Below are positions 28,349 through 37,608 of a DNA stretch of 64,000 nt, in pieces. A program made the position numbers and the translations under genes. Positions within the stretch are counted from its first letter, which is position 1. The number at the start of each line of letters is the position of its first letter. The notes under the pieces were generated by a model that worked only from the letters and a program-made list of their open reading frames with translations, had not been told where the DNA came from and made no database searches. Origin of the DNA: G041200185 sp041200185 (lineage in GTDB: Bacteria > Pseudomonadota > Alphaproteobacteria > BNTO01); contig CP165730.1 in the NCBI GenBank assembly GCA_041200185.1, forward strand, positions 310,001 through 374,000, written 5' to 3'.

Positions 28349-30610
28349 CTAGAAACACTGACCTGCGCTGAGGTAGAACTGAAAAGCGCGGTCAGCTTTC
28401 TTTCCAGGTTTCTTTTGGCTAGCTCGTCGTTTGAATGGGAAGGCGAGATCGAAACGAATTGGCCCGAACCTTGTGAAATAGCGAATGCCGAGTCCGCCGC
28501 CCCACAGTCGGGTATCGGCCTTTGAAAACTTCGGCCACTTCGAGTCGGAGACACAACACACCTCTCCGAAAAGGACAACCCCCACATCTTTCGAAAGGCG
28601 AAGCCTTGGTTCCAGGCAAGCCGCAAAAAGCGAGGCTCCCCCTGTCGGCTTATCTTGGCTGTCGAGTCGGCTACACATTTGATATCCATAAGATCGCATC
28701 AAACCACGTCCTCCACCGTAAAAACGTTTGTCAAACGGAATGTAGGATACGTCCTTAATTAGAACGGTGGCGACAGCTGCGTAAAGAGCTATACCCGAAA
28801 CGTTTAACTCATCCGTTTTCCGATCAAATGCGTAATAAGCACGGACATGTCCCGACAAAATTGTCATTGAGTTCGGTGTTTCACACTTCTTGTCGCCTTT
28901 AGTTAAAGAAATTGTATGAGAATTCTGAGATACAGTATTTAAAGAGCTTATTTCTGTCGAAGTTTTGTTGTTGCCTTCATTCTTTGAACTTGTCTGAGCC
29001 CCTCCTTCTACCGCTGGGTTGGCGGATTCGACCTCCGGGGTACTCTCGGCAGTGGCCTTAGAGTCGGAAGAATCCGACTTGACTTCTCCGTCAACCTGCT
29101 CAAACGAGCCAAAATAAGGTTTGCAGGTTAGGGAAATTCCCCATCCTGACGTGGGGGAATAACGATGGTTTGTCCGCTCCAGATTGAACTCAAGAGGGAT
29201 TCCGAACAAAGTACTTTTGATAGACTTGTCCCTTTTGAGGGCCCCGTACTCCGCGGTGGGTAGTATCGAGCAGCTCATCCTTTTTCCTCTGACACGAAAA
29301 TCTTGGATGATTCCCACCGATAAAGCGGCTTGGTTTCCTTCATAAGCCAGTGTGTTGAGATGGCGAAAGGTTACCTCAGTGCGCAGTTTTTGCCGTCGTG
29401 CAAAAATATCTGGAATATCAAGAAAGGCACGTGAAGCCATTTCTTTTTTACCTCCCCGCGCAGAGACACCAACATCCCAAGCTCGGTTCAGGAAGTTTTT
29501 GTTTTGCCACAGGACAGAACCTAAGAATCCTTCTGAAGCCGAAATATAGCAGCCAAGACCCACAGCACGAGGAGGAAGTGGCTTAACCTTAACGGTAACG
29601 TGAGTTGGAATGTCCTGGGCTTGCCGCGCATATTCGCCTTTTGTTGCTGAAATCTCAATATTCGAAAAAAGACCCGTTTGCATGAGACTTTCTCGCGCCT
29701 CTTTTGTATCGCACTCGATCAGCGTTGCCCCTTTCTTCAAGGGAAGACGGTTTACAATAAAACGCCGTGGGACGTTACCCTCGCCTTTAACCGTGATGTC
29801 GGCAATGGTAGCTTTAATAGCTTGAGCGAATGTGTAGACGACCTGAGCTGTCTTGTTCTCACGGTCGATATAAACAAGAGGATCGTCCACAACAACAAAA
29901 TAATACCCATGATTCACTAAAACCGTGCGGAGTCGGTGCTTTTCCTCGAGAATAGTCGCGTAGTCGACATACTCCAACTTGCTTACTGCTAGGAATGTAG
30001 AACGTTCTGGAAAGTCGGACGCTGAACCCTTGATAGACTTGTCGCATACCCTGTAACGTTCTCCTAGACGGACCTTAAAGGTGATCGTGAGCCCCTTTGT
30101 TTTCTCACGAACTTCAAAGGTGACATCAGCATCAAAATACCCTTCCTTACAGCAAATGTCTCGAAGAACCTCGGCATCTTTAGAAGCGTTGACTTCAGCA
30201 AGTTCACGGCAAGCAACAGTTCTTTTTTGATCAAGAATCAAAAGAGAATGAAGGTTGAAAGATTTGAGTAAATTCGGAGGAAGAGGTGTCGCAAACTGAA
30301 CTTGGTAAGGCTGCGGAACAAACATGGAGGTATTCCTGAAGGTAAGGTCACCCGTGGAGGAATCGTCAGTTTGCCCCTCCTCCTTGCGATGGGTATAACC
30401 CGCCATGTTTGATTCTTCCTGAGATGAGTTAGAGGAGCGAGGAAGCAGGCTTTTGCCAGGGGGTAGCGCTTTATCTTCAGGGCGTGGTTCTATCTGTTCC
30501 AATGATAACTGAGGCAAAGGCGTTTTTTCGGTGGACCCAGCTGACAGCACTAGCAGAAGGCTACACAATATTCCTCCAGAAACTCTATACCACCACGCTC
30601 GATGCAACAC
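28349..30610 (-). CDS. tamA: TamA-like outer membrane protein assembly factor
   Basis: A 753-residue Omp85-superfamily protein. The N-terminal signal segment (GGILCSLLLVLSAGS) is followed by a disordered linker, POTRA-like repeats between about residues 120 and 350 (IADITVKGEGNVPRRFIVNRLPLKKGATL is a typical POTRA start) and a C-terminal 16-strand barrel. The barrel shows FYGGGRGLMRSYGYQ, the equivalent of the conserved (V/I)RGY loop, and ends with GPIRFDLAFPF and a terminal Phe. A Ser/Thr/Glu-rich insertion (about residues 505-570) lies within the barrel. BamA is less likely because only about three POTRA units are present. No tamB is adjacent. Confidence 0.85.
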   Translation of the reverse strand: MLHRAWWYRVSGGILCSLLLVLSAGSTEKTPLPQLSLEQIEPRPEDKALPPGKSLLPRSSNSSQEESNMAGYTHRKEEGQTDDSSTGDLTFRNTSMFVPQPYQVQFATPLPPNLLKSFNLHSLLILDQKRTVACRELAEVNASKDAEVLRDICCKEGYFDADVTFEVREKTKGLTITFKVRLGERYRVCDKSIKGSASDFPERSTFLAVSKLEYVDYATILEEKHRLRTVLVNHGYYFVVVDDPLVYIDRENKTAQVVYTFAQAIKATIADITVKGEGNVPRRFIVNRLPLKKGATLIECDTKEARESLMQTGLFSNIEISATKGEYARQAQDIPTHVTVKVKPLPPRAVGLGCYISASEGFLGSVLWQNKNFLNRAWDVGVSARGGKKEMASRAFLDIPDIFARRQKLRTEVTFRHLNTLAYEGNQAALSVGIIQDFRVRGKRMSCSILPTAEYGALKRDKSIKSTLFGIPLEFNLERTNHRYSPTSGWGISLTCKPYFGSFEQVDGEVKSDSSDSKATAESTPEVESANPAVEGGAQTSSKNEGNNKTSTEISSLNTVSQNSHTISLTKGDKKCETPNSMTILSGHVRAYYAFDRKTDELNVSGIALYAAVATVLIKDVSYIPFDKRFYGGGRGLMRSYGYQMCSRLDSQDKPTGGASLFAACLEPRLRLSKDVGVVLFGEVCCVSDSKWPKFSKADTRLWGGGLGIRYFTRFGPIRFDLAFPFKRRASQKKPGKKADRAFQFYLSAGQCF

Positions 30611-30973
30611 TTTACTAGCACTACGACTTACCCCACTTCAAAGATAGACAATTCTTCACGAAGTTTCCACATCGCCTGCTCACGAGGGTTGCCGTCCATG
30701 CACCACGTGGTGGACGAACACTGCGAACGGAAATTGTTGAGTTACAAACACGGTTGATATAATTATATTATAAGTATTGATAGATTTGTATCTAATAATT
30801 TCAAGTAGATCAGAAATTATTCATGAAGCGTTCTCTCATTTCCACAAGCATGATTTGATGGATATTATAACATAATACTTATCAAATACATCTAATCACA
30901 CACCTTCTCTTCACACTTTCTTAACCATTACTTGTCAGAATGAGTGTAGTGCAAAACTAGACTCAGGTGCTTC
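30611..30973. promoter_or_regulatory. AT-rich intergenic region with nested inverted repeats
   Basis: A perfect 9-bp inverted repeat AATAATTTC (30794-30802) / GAAATTATT (30813-30821) is nested inside a second one, ATAAGTATT (30770-30778) / AATACTTAT (30874-30882). The region precedes the coiled-coil/Cys-rich gene. Operator or cruciform roles are possible, and no sure promoter is assigned. Confidence 0.45.
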
Positions 30974-31645
30974 ATGCATTTGACTTTCGGGAAATGTCTC
31001 CTGCTCACACCAGCCTTCTGCTGTGGTTCTTCCCACTTCGAACATCTTGTTCAAAACGAAACTTTCTCCCTCCTCAAAGAGGTCGGATTGGTCAAGGATG
31101 TCACTCCTTCTGACGAGCCTTCTGCTCCTGTCGTGGCGCCTGAAATGGCTCTGGGAGGCCATTCTGCGGATAAAACCGTAGCTTCTTCCCTCAACTCGGT
31201 AGAGAAAACGATGACCTCTATCGATTGTTGGATGCACAGAATGGCCAAGCAGCTCTCGATCCTTGAAGCAGAGAGAAAACGTCAAATGAACTCCCTAACC
31301 CAGGTGCTGAACTCCATCATGGAGCATTATCAGCAGCTTCAGGCTCATCTCATGGCCAGTGGAACTCTGTTGATCTCCTCCTTCGAAGAGCAGCCAGACG
31401 TTCAAACATCTCTGCAAAAACTCCGTGAGAAAGTGGCGCTCTTTATGGACCTTTGCGCTCAATCTTTCACGCCTTTTCCTCACACCTACAGTGGCAAAGA
31501 GCTGATTCCTCAACCGATTCATGGGTTTATCAGCAACGTTCATCAGTGTCCGGATGAGTTCGATTGCCTTTGCGGGAAACTTAACCCGGGTGCCTTTTAT
31601 TGCGATAAATTTAACCGGTGCTCTTGTGCAAAAAGGAGCATTTGA
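30974..31645 (+). CDS. N-terminal coiled-coil part of the Cys/His-rich repeat protein
   Basis: A 223-residue frame of unknown family. Residues 1-20 are weakly hydrophobic with Cys residues (KCLLLTPAFCCGSS). Residues 75-170 form a coiled-coil-like helical region (AKQLSILEAERKRQMNSLTQVL, then LMASGTLLISSFEEQPD). The last 30 residues (CLCGKLNPGAFYCDKFNRCSC) already belong to the Cys-rich repeat type continued in the next frame. The stop lies 28 bases inside the following frame. One extra A in the A5 run at 31630-31634 would fuse both into about 1,400 residues. A decayed copy at 37.6-38.6 kb has the same two modules in the same order, which supports an original single gene. Confidence 0.65.
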   Translation: MHLTFGKCLLLTPAFCCGSSHFEHLVQNETFSLLKEVGLVKDVTPSDEPSAPVVAPEMALGGHSADKTVASSLNSVEKTMTSIDCWMHRMAKQLSILEAERKRQMNSLTQVLNSIMEHYQQLQAHLMASGTLLISSFEEQPDVQTSLQKLREKVALFMDLCAQSFTPFPHTYSGKELIPQPIHGFISNVHQCPDEFDCLCGKLNPGAFYCDKFNRCSCAKRSI

Positions 31646-34600
31646 AGGGCGTTCTGTGCGATCGTTTTCAAGTGGATGATGACCAAGAATCTGTCGATTT
31701 AGCACCCTTTGGTTTTACCTCTTATGCGTGTTCATGTGGTCAGGAACATGCCTACACGTACGAATGTCCAGAGAAGAAGCCAGTCATGCTGACTCAGGCG
31801 CAGGATCCTGAAACTGCAATTGCTACTCTTTCGCTGAATGAAACCCTCTCTGAGGGCGTTCAAACTCGGGAAATTAACCTTGAATCGGAACCCGTCATCC
31901 AGAATGTCATTCCCGGCTATATCGCCCCCGATAAAACCTGGCACCGGTTGAATACTGTGTGGAAGGAACCAACAGAGCAGTATAACTCAAGAACAGGTTA
32001 CCTCTGCAAATGTGGTGATTGGCATACCACAACTCCAGCTTGTTCCGGTCAAAATGGATCGTTGTTTCCAGTGTGCAAAGGAGGTGTGAAGGGTTATGTC
32101 AGCGATTCTGGAGTCTGGCATCCACTTAATACAATCACGACGGATTTGTCCTATCTCTGTCACTGTGGCCAATGGCACTGGGAAGCGTGGCAATGCTCTG
32201 GGAATCATGGTGAACCTTTTCCTGTAGTTCGCGATGGTGTCAAGGGATACGTCTTCTGTGGCCCAGGTTGTCATCATTGGCATCCACTGAATACCATTTG
32301 CAGTTCATGCATTAATAGCTACACCCTCAGGTATCAATGCCAATGCGGCAAGATACATACTTCGGCAGAGCAATGCGAGGAGAGTTATCCTCTCACGGTT
32401 GTTTATCCCTGTGATGTTTGTGGGGCTGAAACGGTTGCGAATCAACTTTGTGACCGTGCGGATTCTCACGAAAACCAAAGCCAATACTGGTGTCGATGCG
32501 GGGCCTTCCATACGACAACGTCGGAATGCTCAGAGCATCACGCGGTCTTGAAGGGATCCGATAAGGGATACGTCGATGATTCGGGGACATGGCTGCCGCT
32601 GAATGCCATTGCAGGTGATTTCGGTCCGTACTTGTGTTCTTGCGGTGGTTGGCATGCCAAGTCATCGGAGTGCACAGGGAACGGTGGTAAGCCTTATTCC
32701 GTCTTTAAAAATGACGTCGAGGGGTACGTGTGCGACTGTGGAGAGTGGCACCCTGCTCATTTCTCTACTTTAGTCCTAACTCCCTTCCAAAGAGGGATAC
32801 AATCAGGAGGCCTCTTAAATAAATTCGTTATTCATGAAGGTGAAGAGCTTGTTGATTTTAGTCAAACATGCTTTGACTCTTATCGTTGTACTTGTGGAGA
32901 TGTCCATGAATCAACTTATGATTGTTCGCAAGCCTTACCCGTCTATGTTCGATGCGTTTCTGCTTCGACGGGTGAAACCTTATCTCTTGTTGCTGGATAC
33001 ATTGCACGCGACAGAACTTGGCACAAGCTAAATACCCTTGCAGGCGAACCTATTTCTAGAAAATCTCCTTATCTTTGTAAGTGTGGGAAATGGCACGTGT
33101 CAACTCCATCCTGTTCTGGAATTCATGATAAGCCCTACTCCGTTTGGAAAAATAATCAACAGGGTTATGTTTGTTGTCATTGTAAGTCGTGGTGTCCGCA
33201 AGGGACGCTTTGTTGTGAGGGACACCCTTACTTGTGTAAGTGTGGCCTTTTTCATTTATATTCCGAGATCTGCCTTTCTAAGCCTTCTGATGGTTACATG
33301 TCCTACGATGTTCAAAAAGAGGGTCAAACTGGCTACGTCTGCAGAGCATGCCTTAAGTGGCACCCTAAAGAGACAAAGTGCGAAAATATCCTCTATATGG
33401 ATCATTATCAGGATGGTTTGACGAGTGAAAAAATTGTTATCAAGAATAACCAAAGCAATGTAGATTTGTATCATCTTGGTTATAGGTTCTATTTTTGCCT
33501 TCATTGCCACGCTGGATACAACAGATGGAGAGATGCTTTTACATTTCTTCATCGTTCCTCTCTAGGTAGGCCAGGGTGCCGGAACGTGATTTATCTTAAT
33601 TTTCAACCTGTACAAGATGAAGCTGGTGAGGTCGTCACTCCTTCCGAAAAGATTCCTGGCTATATTGACCGCAACATGGAATGGTGGAGGATAGGTACCG
33701 TCGGCGCATACGATAATCGCGGATACATATGCAAATCGGGTATTTTGCATCATTCCACGTATAATTGTAGATGCAATCATTCGAGACCGTACACCATTGT
33801 TGTTTCCCTTGATGGTAGTGGTGCTGTTGAGGGATACACTTGTTTGCATTGCAAAAGGTGGAAACGACAAGGACAAATCTGTTGCGATACCTACCCCTAC
33901 CTTTGCCAGTGTGGACAGTTTCACTGGACGACAGACGCCTGCACAGGGAACAATGGAGGAGCTCATCCTGTCCGAAAAATTATTTCGATGAATAATCTTC
34001 AAGAAGGATACATTTGTAATAATTGTTACTTGTGGCACCCGCTCGGGGAAGATTGTCAGGTCTCTCCTTCCTTCATTGCTTTTAACGAGGGTGACTTGCA
34101 CGGTTCTTTCTGTACGGCTGTGAAACTGCCTAAAGATAAAGACTCAGTCGACTTATCTGGGCTTGGTTTTAGGGCTTTTCCCTGTTCCTGTGGAGAATTA
34201 CACCGATCAACTCGTAACTGCCGTTCGATGCTACCTGTTTACCTTGATTCTCAACCGGAAGTCGGTGAGGATGGTCATATCATTTCTCCTTCTGAAAAGA
34301 TCGCGGGGTACATCGACAACAAAAAGGTTTGGCATAAACTCAACACCGTCTCAACCGACGTGTGCTATGGCTATCTTTGCCAGTGTGGATGGTGGCACAA
34401 GGCCACTCTTGATTGCCAATCTCGCCATTGTTTAGAACAACACATTCCTAACAGTAATGATATGTGTGTTCTCCCCCATCCAGTCTTTAAAAATGGCCAG
34501 CCGGGATACATCAGCAGGTGTCATAAATGGTGTGCGCAAGGGTCTTTTTGCTGTTCAAAACATCGTTATTTGTGCCGTTGTGGCCTCATGCATAAGTTTT

Positions 34601-35193
34601 CTGATGACTGTCGCAAATACCATGATGATCCCTCTGAAGTCTTTGAGAAAGTTATGAAAGATGGTCAACCTGGATATGTGTGTTATTACTGTAATGACTG
34701 GCATCCAGAAAATACAAAATGCAAAAGGATACTTCAAACTACTTTATACACCGAAAACGGAAAATCAGGGGCTTTATGTGACGCTATCGTACTTCCTAGA
34801 AAGGCTAACTGTGTTGATTTATACGCCCTTAACTTTGTGGCTTACTCGTGCCCTTGTGGAGAAATTCACCGTTCCACTAAAAAATGCAAACAGCTTTACC
34901 CTGTTTATCTGAACCTGACTCCGAAAGAATTTCCTGGAGAAGAAAACACGCAACCCATGGAAAAAGTCGCGGGTTACATAACGGGGACTAGAGTTTGGTT
35001 TCGCTTAAACACGGATTCCGTACAACATCAACAACACAGACCATGGGATGATGGTGTATATCTCTGCGCCTGTGGACAGATGCACGTGAATGCTGAAGAA
35101 TGCCCCGAGGGTCACCTCCTTAGAGTTTTAAACGACGAGGAATTCGCTGCAGAAAATCGCGATGTCTACTTAAAAGTAGAACAGAACTCTTGA
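31618..35193 (+). CDS. giant Cys/His-rich repeat protein, novel family
   Basis: The open frame gives 1,191 residues from a GTG at 31618 that has no good ribosome-binding site, so it is probably the continuation of the preceding frame. Sixteen exact C-x-C-G-x2-H motifs are present, mostly followed by x5-7-C (for example YLCKCGDWHTTTPAC, PYLCQCGQFHWTTDAC). They alternate with GY(V/I)-x4-9-W-H-x-L-N-T or GYVC-x2-C-x2-WHP linkers. Larger units begin at a V-D-L/F-x-x-x-x-F/Y motif at 31693, 32851, 33460, 34147 and 34813, roughly 610-690 bp apart for the last four. The spacing suggests zinc-binding knuckles strung into a long array. No enzyme motif or membrane segment is seen. Units diverge from each other, so the array is not a recent expansion. 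I know of no named family with this pattern. Confidence 0.75.
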   Translation: MLLCKKEHLKGVLCDRFQVDDDQESVDLAPFGFTSYACSCGQEHAYTYECPEKKPVMLTQAQDPETAIATLSLNETLSEGVQTREINLESEPVIQNVIPGYIAPDKTWHRLNTVWKEPTEQYNSRTGYLCKCGDWHTTTPACSGQNGSLFPVCKGGVKGYVSDSGVWHPLNTITTDLSYLCHCGQWHWEAWQCSGNHGEPFPVVRDGVKGYVFCGPGCHHWHPLNTICSSCINSYTLRYQCQCGKIHTSAEQCEESYPLTVVYPCDVCGAETVANQLCDRADSHENQSQYWCRCGAFHTTTSECSEHHAVLKGSDKGYVDDSGTWLPLNAIAGDFGPYLCSCGGWHAKSSECTGNGGKPYSVFKNDVEGYVCDCGEWHPAHFSTLVLTPFQRGIQSGGLLNKFVIHEGEELVDFSQTCFDSYRCTCGDVHESTYDCSQALPVYVRCVSASTGETLSLVAGYIARDRTWHKLNTLAGEPISRKSPYLCKCGKWHVSTPSCSGIHDKPYSVWKNNQQGYVCCHCKSWCPQGTLCCEGHPYLCKCGLFHLYSEICLSKPSDGYMSYDVQKEGQTGYVCRACLKWHPKETKCENILYMDHYQDGLTSEKIVIKNNQSNVDLYHLGYRFYFCLHCHAGYNRWRDAFTFLHRSSLGRPGCRNVIYLNFQPVQDEAGEVVTPSEKIPGYIDRNMEWWRIGTVGAYDNRGYICKSGILHHSTYNCRCNHSRPYTIVVSLDGSGAVEGYTCLHCKRWKRQGQICCDTYPYLCQCGQFHWTTDACTGNNGGAHPVRKIISMNNLQEGYICNNCYLWHPLGEDCQVSPSFIAFNEGDLHGSFCTAVKLPKDKDSVDLSGLGFRAFPCSCGELHRSTRNCRSMLPVYLDSQPEVGEDGHIISPSEKIAGYIDNKKVWHKLNTVSTDVCYGYLCQCGWWHKATLDCQSRHCLEQHIPNSNDMCVLPHPVFKNGQPGYISRCHKWCAQGSFCCSKHRYLCRCGLMHKFSDDCRKYHDDPSEVFEKVMKDGQPGYVCYYCNDWHPENTKCKRILQTTLYTENGKSGALCDAIVLPRKANCVDLYALNFVAYSCPCGEIHRSTKKCKQLYPVYLNLTPKEFPGEENTQPMEKVAGYITGTRVWFRLNTDSVQHQQHRPWDDGVYLCACGQMHVNAEECPEGHLLRVLNDEEFAAENRDVYLKVEQNS

Positions 35194-35362
35194 GGTGTGT
35201 ACAATGGCGGTGAGGAGTAACTCCCTCATCGTCTCGTAGGGAAAAAGTTAACTCTCCGTTCTATTCCTTTTCCACAATTGGCTAGCTTGACAATTCTCCT
35301 AGAGGCAGCATACTGAAAGTGTGTAGAATGTTGGCAAGGTTCATGTCTTAAGGAGGGATGGC

Positions 35363-36073
35363 TTGCAGGTCGCTCAACCGCCAAAGGAAATTATCAGCCT
35401 GGAGCACGTTGGCCTTCAGTACGCGGAGGATCGCACGGTCTTCTGGGACCTCTCCTACAACGTCTTGATTGGGGACTTTTACTTCTTGACGGGACGCAGT
35501 GGGGCCGGAAAAACCTCCTTGTTGAAGATTCTTTACCGTGCCGTTCCTCCTACGACGGGGGCCGTTCGCGTTTTTGGGTATGACCTCAGGACGCTGAGCC
35601 GATCGGATCTGCCTATTTTCCGTCAGCATATCGGCCTCATTTTTCAAGATTGTCGGCTGATTCCCACTCTGTCGATTGTCGACAATGTTGCACTGTCGAT
35701 TCACATCAATGGTACGGCTTATAAACGTTCGTGTACTTACGCCAAAGAATTGCTGGATTGGGTTGGATTGGGGGATTATCTTGACGAATCCCCTGATGCC
35801 TTGTCGGACGGCCAAAAGCAGCGGGTAGCTATTGCTCGTGCCGTCGTTAAAAGGCCAGCTCTTTTGTTGGCAGATGAGCCTACGGGGAATTTGGACGATG
35901 AGAATGCCTTCCGCCTTATGGCCTTGTTCGAGGAACTGCACCACATGGGAACAACGGTTGTTTTGGCGACTCACAATAACGAATTGGTAAGGGGCTTCAG
36001 TTACCCTCAACTGATCTTGCGCGACGGTTCCCTTTCTGTTTGTCGTCCGGAAGCCCTCAAGAGGAAGGCATAA
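35363..36073 (+). CDS. ftsE: cell division ATP-binding protein FtsE
   Basis: A 236-residue ABC ATPase that with FtsX controls periplasmic peptidoglycan hydrolases at the septum. Walker A is GRSGAGKTSLLK, the Q-loop is FQD, the signature is LSDGQKQR (the family form is LSGGQ/E, so the first Gly is Asp), Walker B is LLLADEPTGNLD and the switch His is ATHNNE. The TTG start at 35363 has AAGGAGG six bases upstream. It is followed by ftsX one base after its stop. Confidence 0.93.
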   Translation: MQVAQPPKEIISLEHVGLQYAEDRTVFWDLSYNVLIGDFYFLTGRSGAGKTSLLKILYRAVPPTTGAVRVFGYDLRTLSRSDLPIFRQHIGLIFQDCRLIPTLSIVDNVALSIHINGTAYKRSCTYAKELLDWVGLGDYLDESPDALSDGQKQRVAIARAVVKRPALLLADEPTGNLDDENAFRLMALFEELHHMGTTVVLATHNNELVRGFSYPQLILRDGSLSVCRPEALKRKA

Positions 36074-36074
36074 T

Positions 36075-36977
36075 ATGGAAATTTTTGCATTTGCTCGCCG
36101 CACTTTACCGATAGGATCAAAGCAAAGTGGCCACAGTTTGACACTTATCTTTAGTGTTCTCATTTTTCTTCTCTCCTTTGTTGTGGTTTGTGTCTTTTTG
36201 TTCAGTCATGGTTTTCATTCCTGGGGACATAAGCCTTATAAGATCACCGTAGAGGTCCCTTTGGGGTTCCAAGAGGTCGATACGCAAGCCACTCAAGAAC
36301 GTAAAGTTCAGAACGTCATACAAGATCTCAAAAAACACCCTGGGGTTGTAGGTGTTCAGGCCGTCGATCCCGAGAGGCTAAAGGCGATGTTAAGGACTTG
36401 GTCCGGAGAAGCAGACGGTAATTTGAATTTCCCCATGCCGACACTGCTGGATGTCACCTTGGATCCCAGTCATCACCTTGACCTCGACATTTTGAGACAA
36501 CGCCTAAGAAAGATTTCGTCGGATATTACCCTGGAAGATCATAACGCTTGGTCTCAGAAGCTGTTGGTATTTGGTAAAAGCTTGAATTTCGTGACGCTCT
36601 TGATAGGCATATTTATTGTGCTGTGCGTGACGGTAATCGTAGGGCTTGTCACCAAGGCTGCTCTGCAAGCTTACCGCGAAACATTGGATATACTGCGGCT
36701 GCTTGGAGCGAAAAACTCATATATAGCAAGGATCTTTCAGCGTCAGATTTTGAAATCGTCGTTCTGGGGGGGCGTATGGGGGACCCTCTTTTCGATTCCG
36801 ACGGCCTATGCCTTTGTTATGGTGCTCAAATATCTCGGATTGGATGGTTTGGCGTGGAACGGGATCATTTGGTCTGTGTTGGCGTTGGTTCTGGCTGTAC
36901 CTATAGTGCTGACTTGCATCAGCCTCATGGTTTCGCGCCTGACGATCGCGTTTCACCTGCGCGCTTTGGATTTGTAA
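36075..36977 (+). CDS. ftsX: cell division protein FtsX
   Basis: A 300-residue inner-membrane partner of FtsE. The first hydrophobic segment lies at about residues 22-47, followed by an extracytoplasmic domain (about 50-165). Three further segments are at about 172-198, 220-245 and 260-285, the four-TM layout of FtsX. RETLDILRLLGAKNSYIARIFQ between TM2 and TM3 is the typical coupling helix region. Sequence conservation is low, but position and topology support the call. Confidence 0.9.
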   Translation: MEIFAFARRTLPIGSKQSGHSLTLIFSVLIFLLSFVVVCVFLFSHGFHSWGHKPYKITVEVPLGFQEVDTQATQERKVQNVIQDLKKHPGVVGVQAVDPERLKAMLRTWSGEADGNLNFPMPTLLDVTLDPSHHLDLDILRQRLRKISSDITLEDHNAWSQKLLVFGKSLNFVTLLIGIFIVLCVTVIVGLVTKAALQAYRETLDILRLLGAKNSYIARIFQRQILKSSFWGGVWGTLFSIPTAYAFVMVLKYLGLDGLAWNGIIWSVLALVLAVPIVLTCISLMVSRLTIAFHLRALDL

Positions 36978-37608
36978 AAGGTAATTGTAATAGGTATCTT
37001 TCATATTAACCTCCCAACTCGTGTAGTGTAGTTAACAAAAATGAATAGTATTATTTAATATTAAGTAATTGGTTATAATTTTTGTTTTACTTGTGTTAGT
37101 ATCTGTATAATAATGAATATTAGATTGGATTGAATCAACAGGAAAAAGAATTTGAGAATTATTATATATTTTTAGAAGAATTACAGAGATTCAGATATCT
37201 TGTCTAAATGCTGCAATCATGTATTCCGAAAAATATTATATAGTCTTTTTAAGCCTCAAGTATAATTAATTATCATGTATTGACTCTATAACGATTGGTA
37301 TCACTATCCCTGACAGGCTATGCTTGGTGGATGGAAGAATATGTTTTGAATTCAAAGAATTTCTTGAATTTGCTGTGATAATACAGGTTTTTTTATTGCA
37401 GGCAGATTTCGATTGATTGCCTTTGTATTCGTTCGGTTGTAAGCTGGATCCTGACATATCTGCTTCGAGTTGCTCGAATTGCTAGTCTAGTCGCGCAGTC
37501 CTGTTGTCTTTAATGGTTGCTCAATATGACAACGGCACTCATTAACTCATTCTTAACGGAATTCTTATACATTTTTCTCGGGAAATATGATTTCGATGGC
37601 ATCGGTCT
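36978..37608. other. AT-rich non-coding spacer
   Basis: The stretch is about 630 bp of low-complexity AT-rich sequence after ftsX. A minus-strand 63-codon frame (37266-37457) has no ribosome-binding site and no protein character. I see nothing functional. Confidence 0.5.

Noticed and set aside
31605..31650. Programmed -1 frameshift in the repeat gene
   Set aside because: No classical X-XXY-YYZ heptamer in the right phase and no clear downstream structure. The pseudogene breaks at a different place. An indel is more likely, though not proven.
31618..35193. CRISPR-like or phage tail-fibre repeats
   Set aside because: The repetition is at protein level with diverged DNA, there are no regular DNA repeats or spacers, and no phage genes are nearby.
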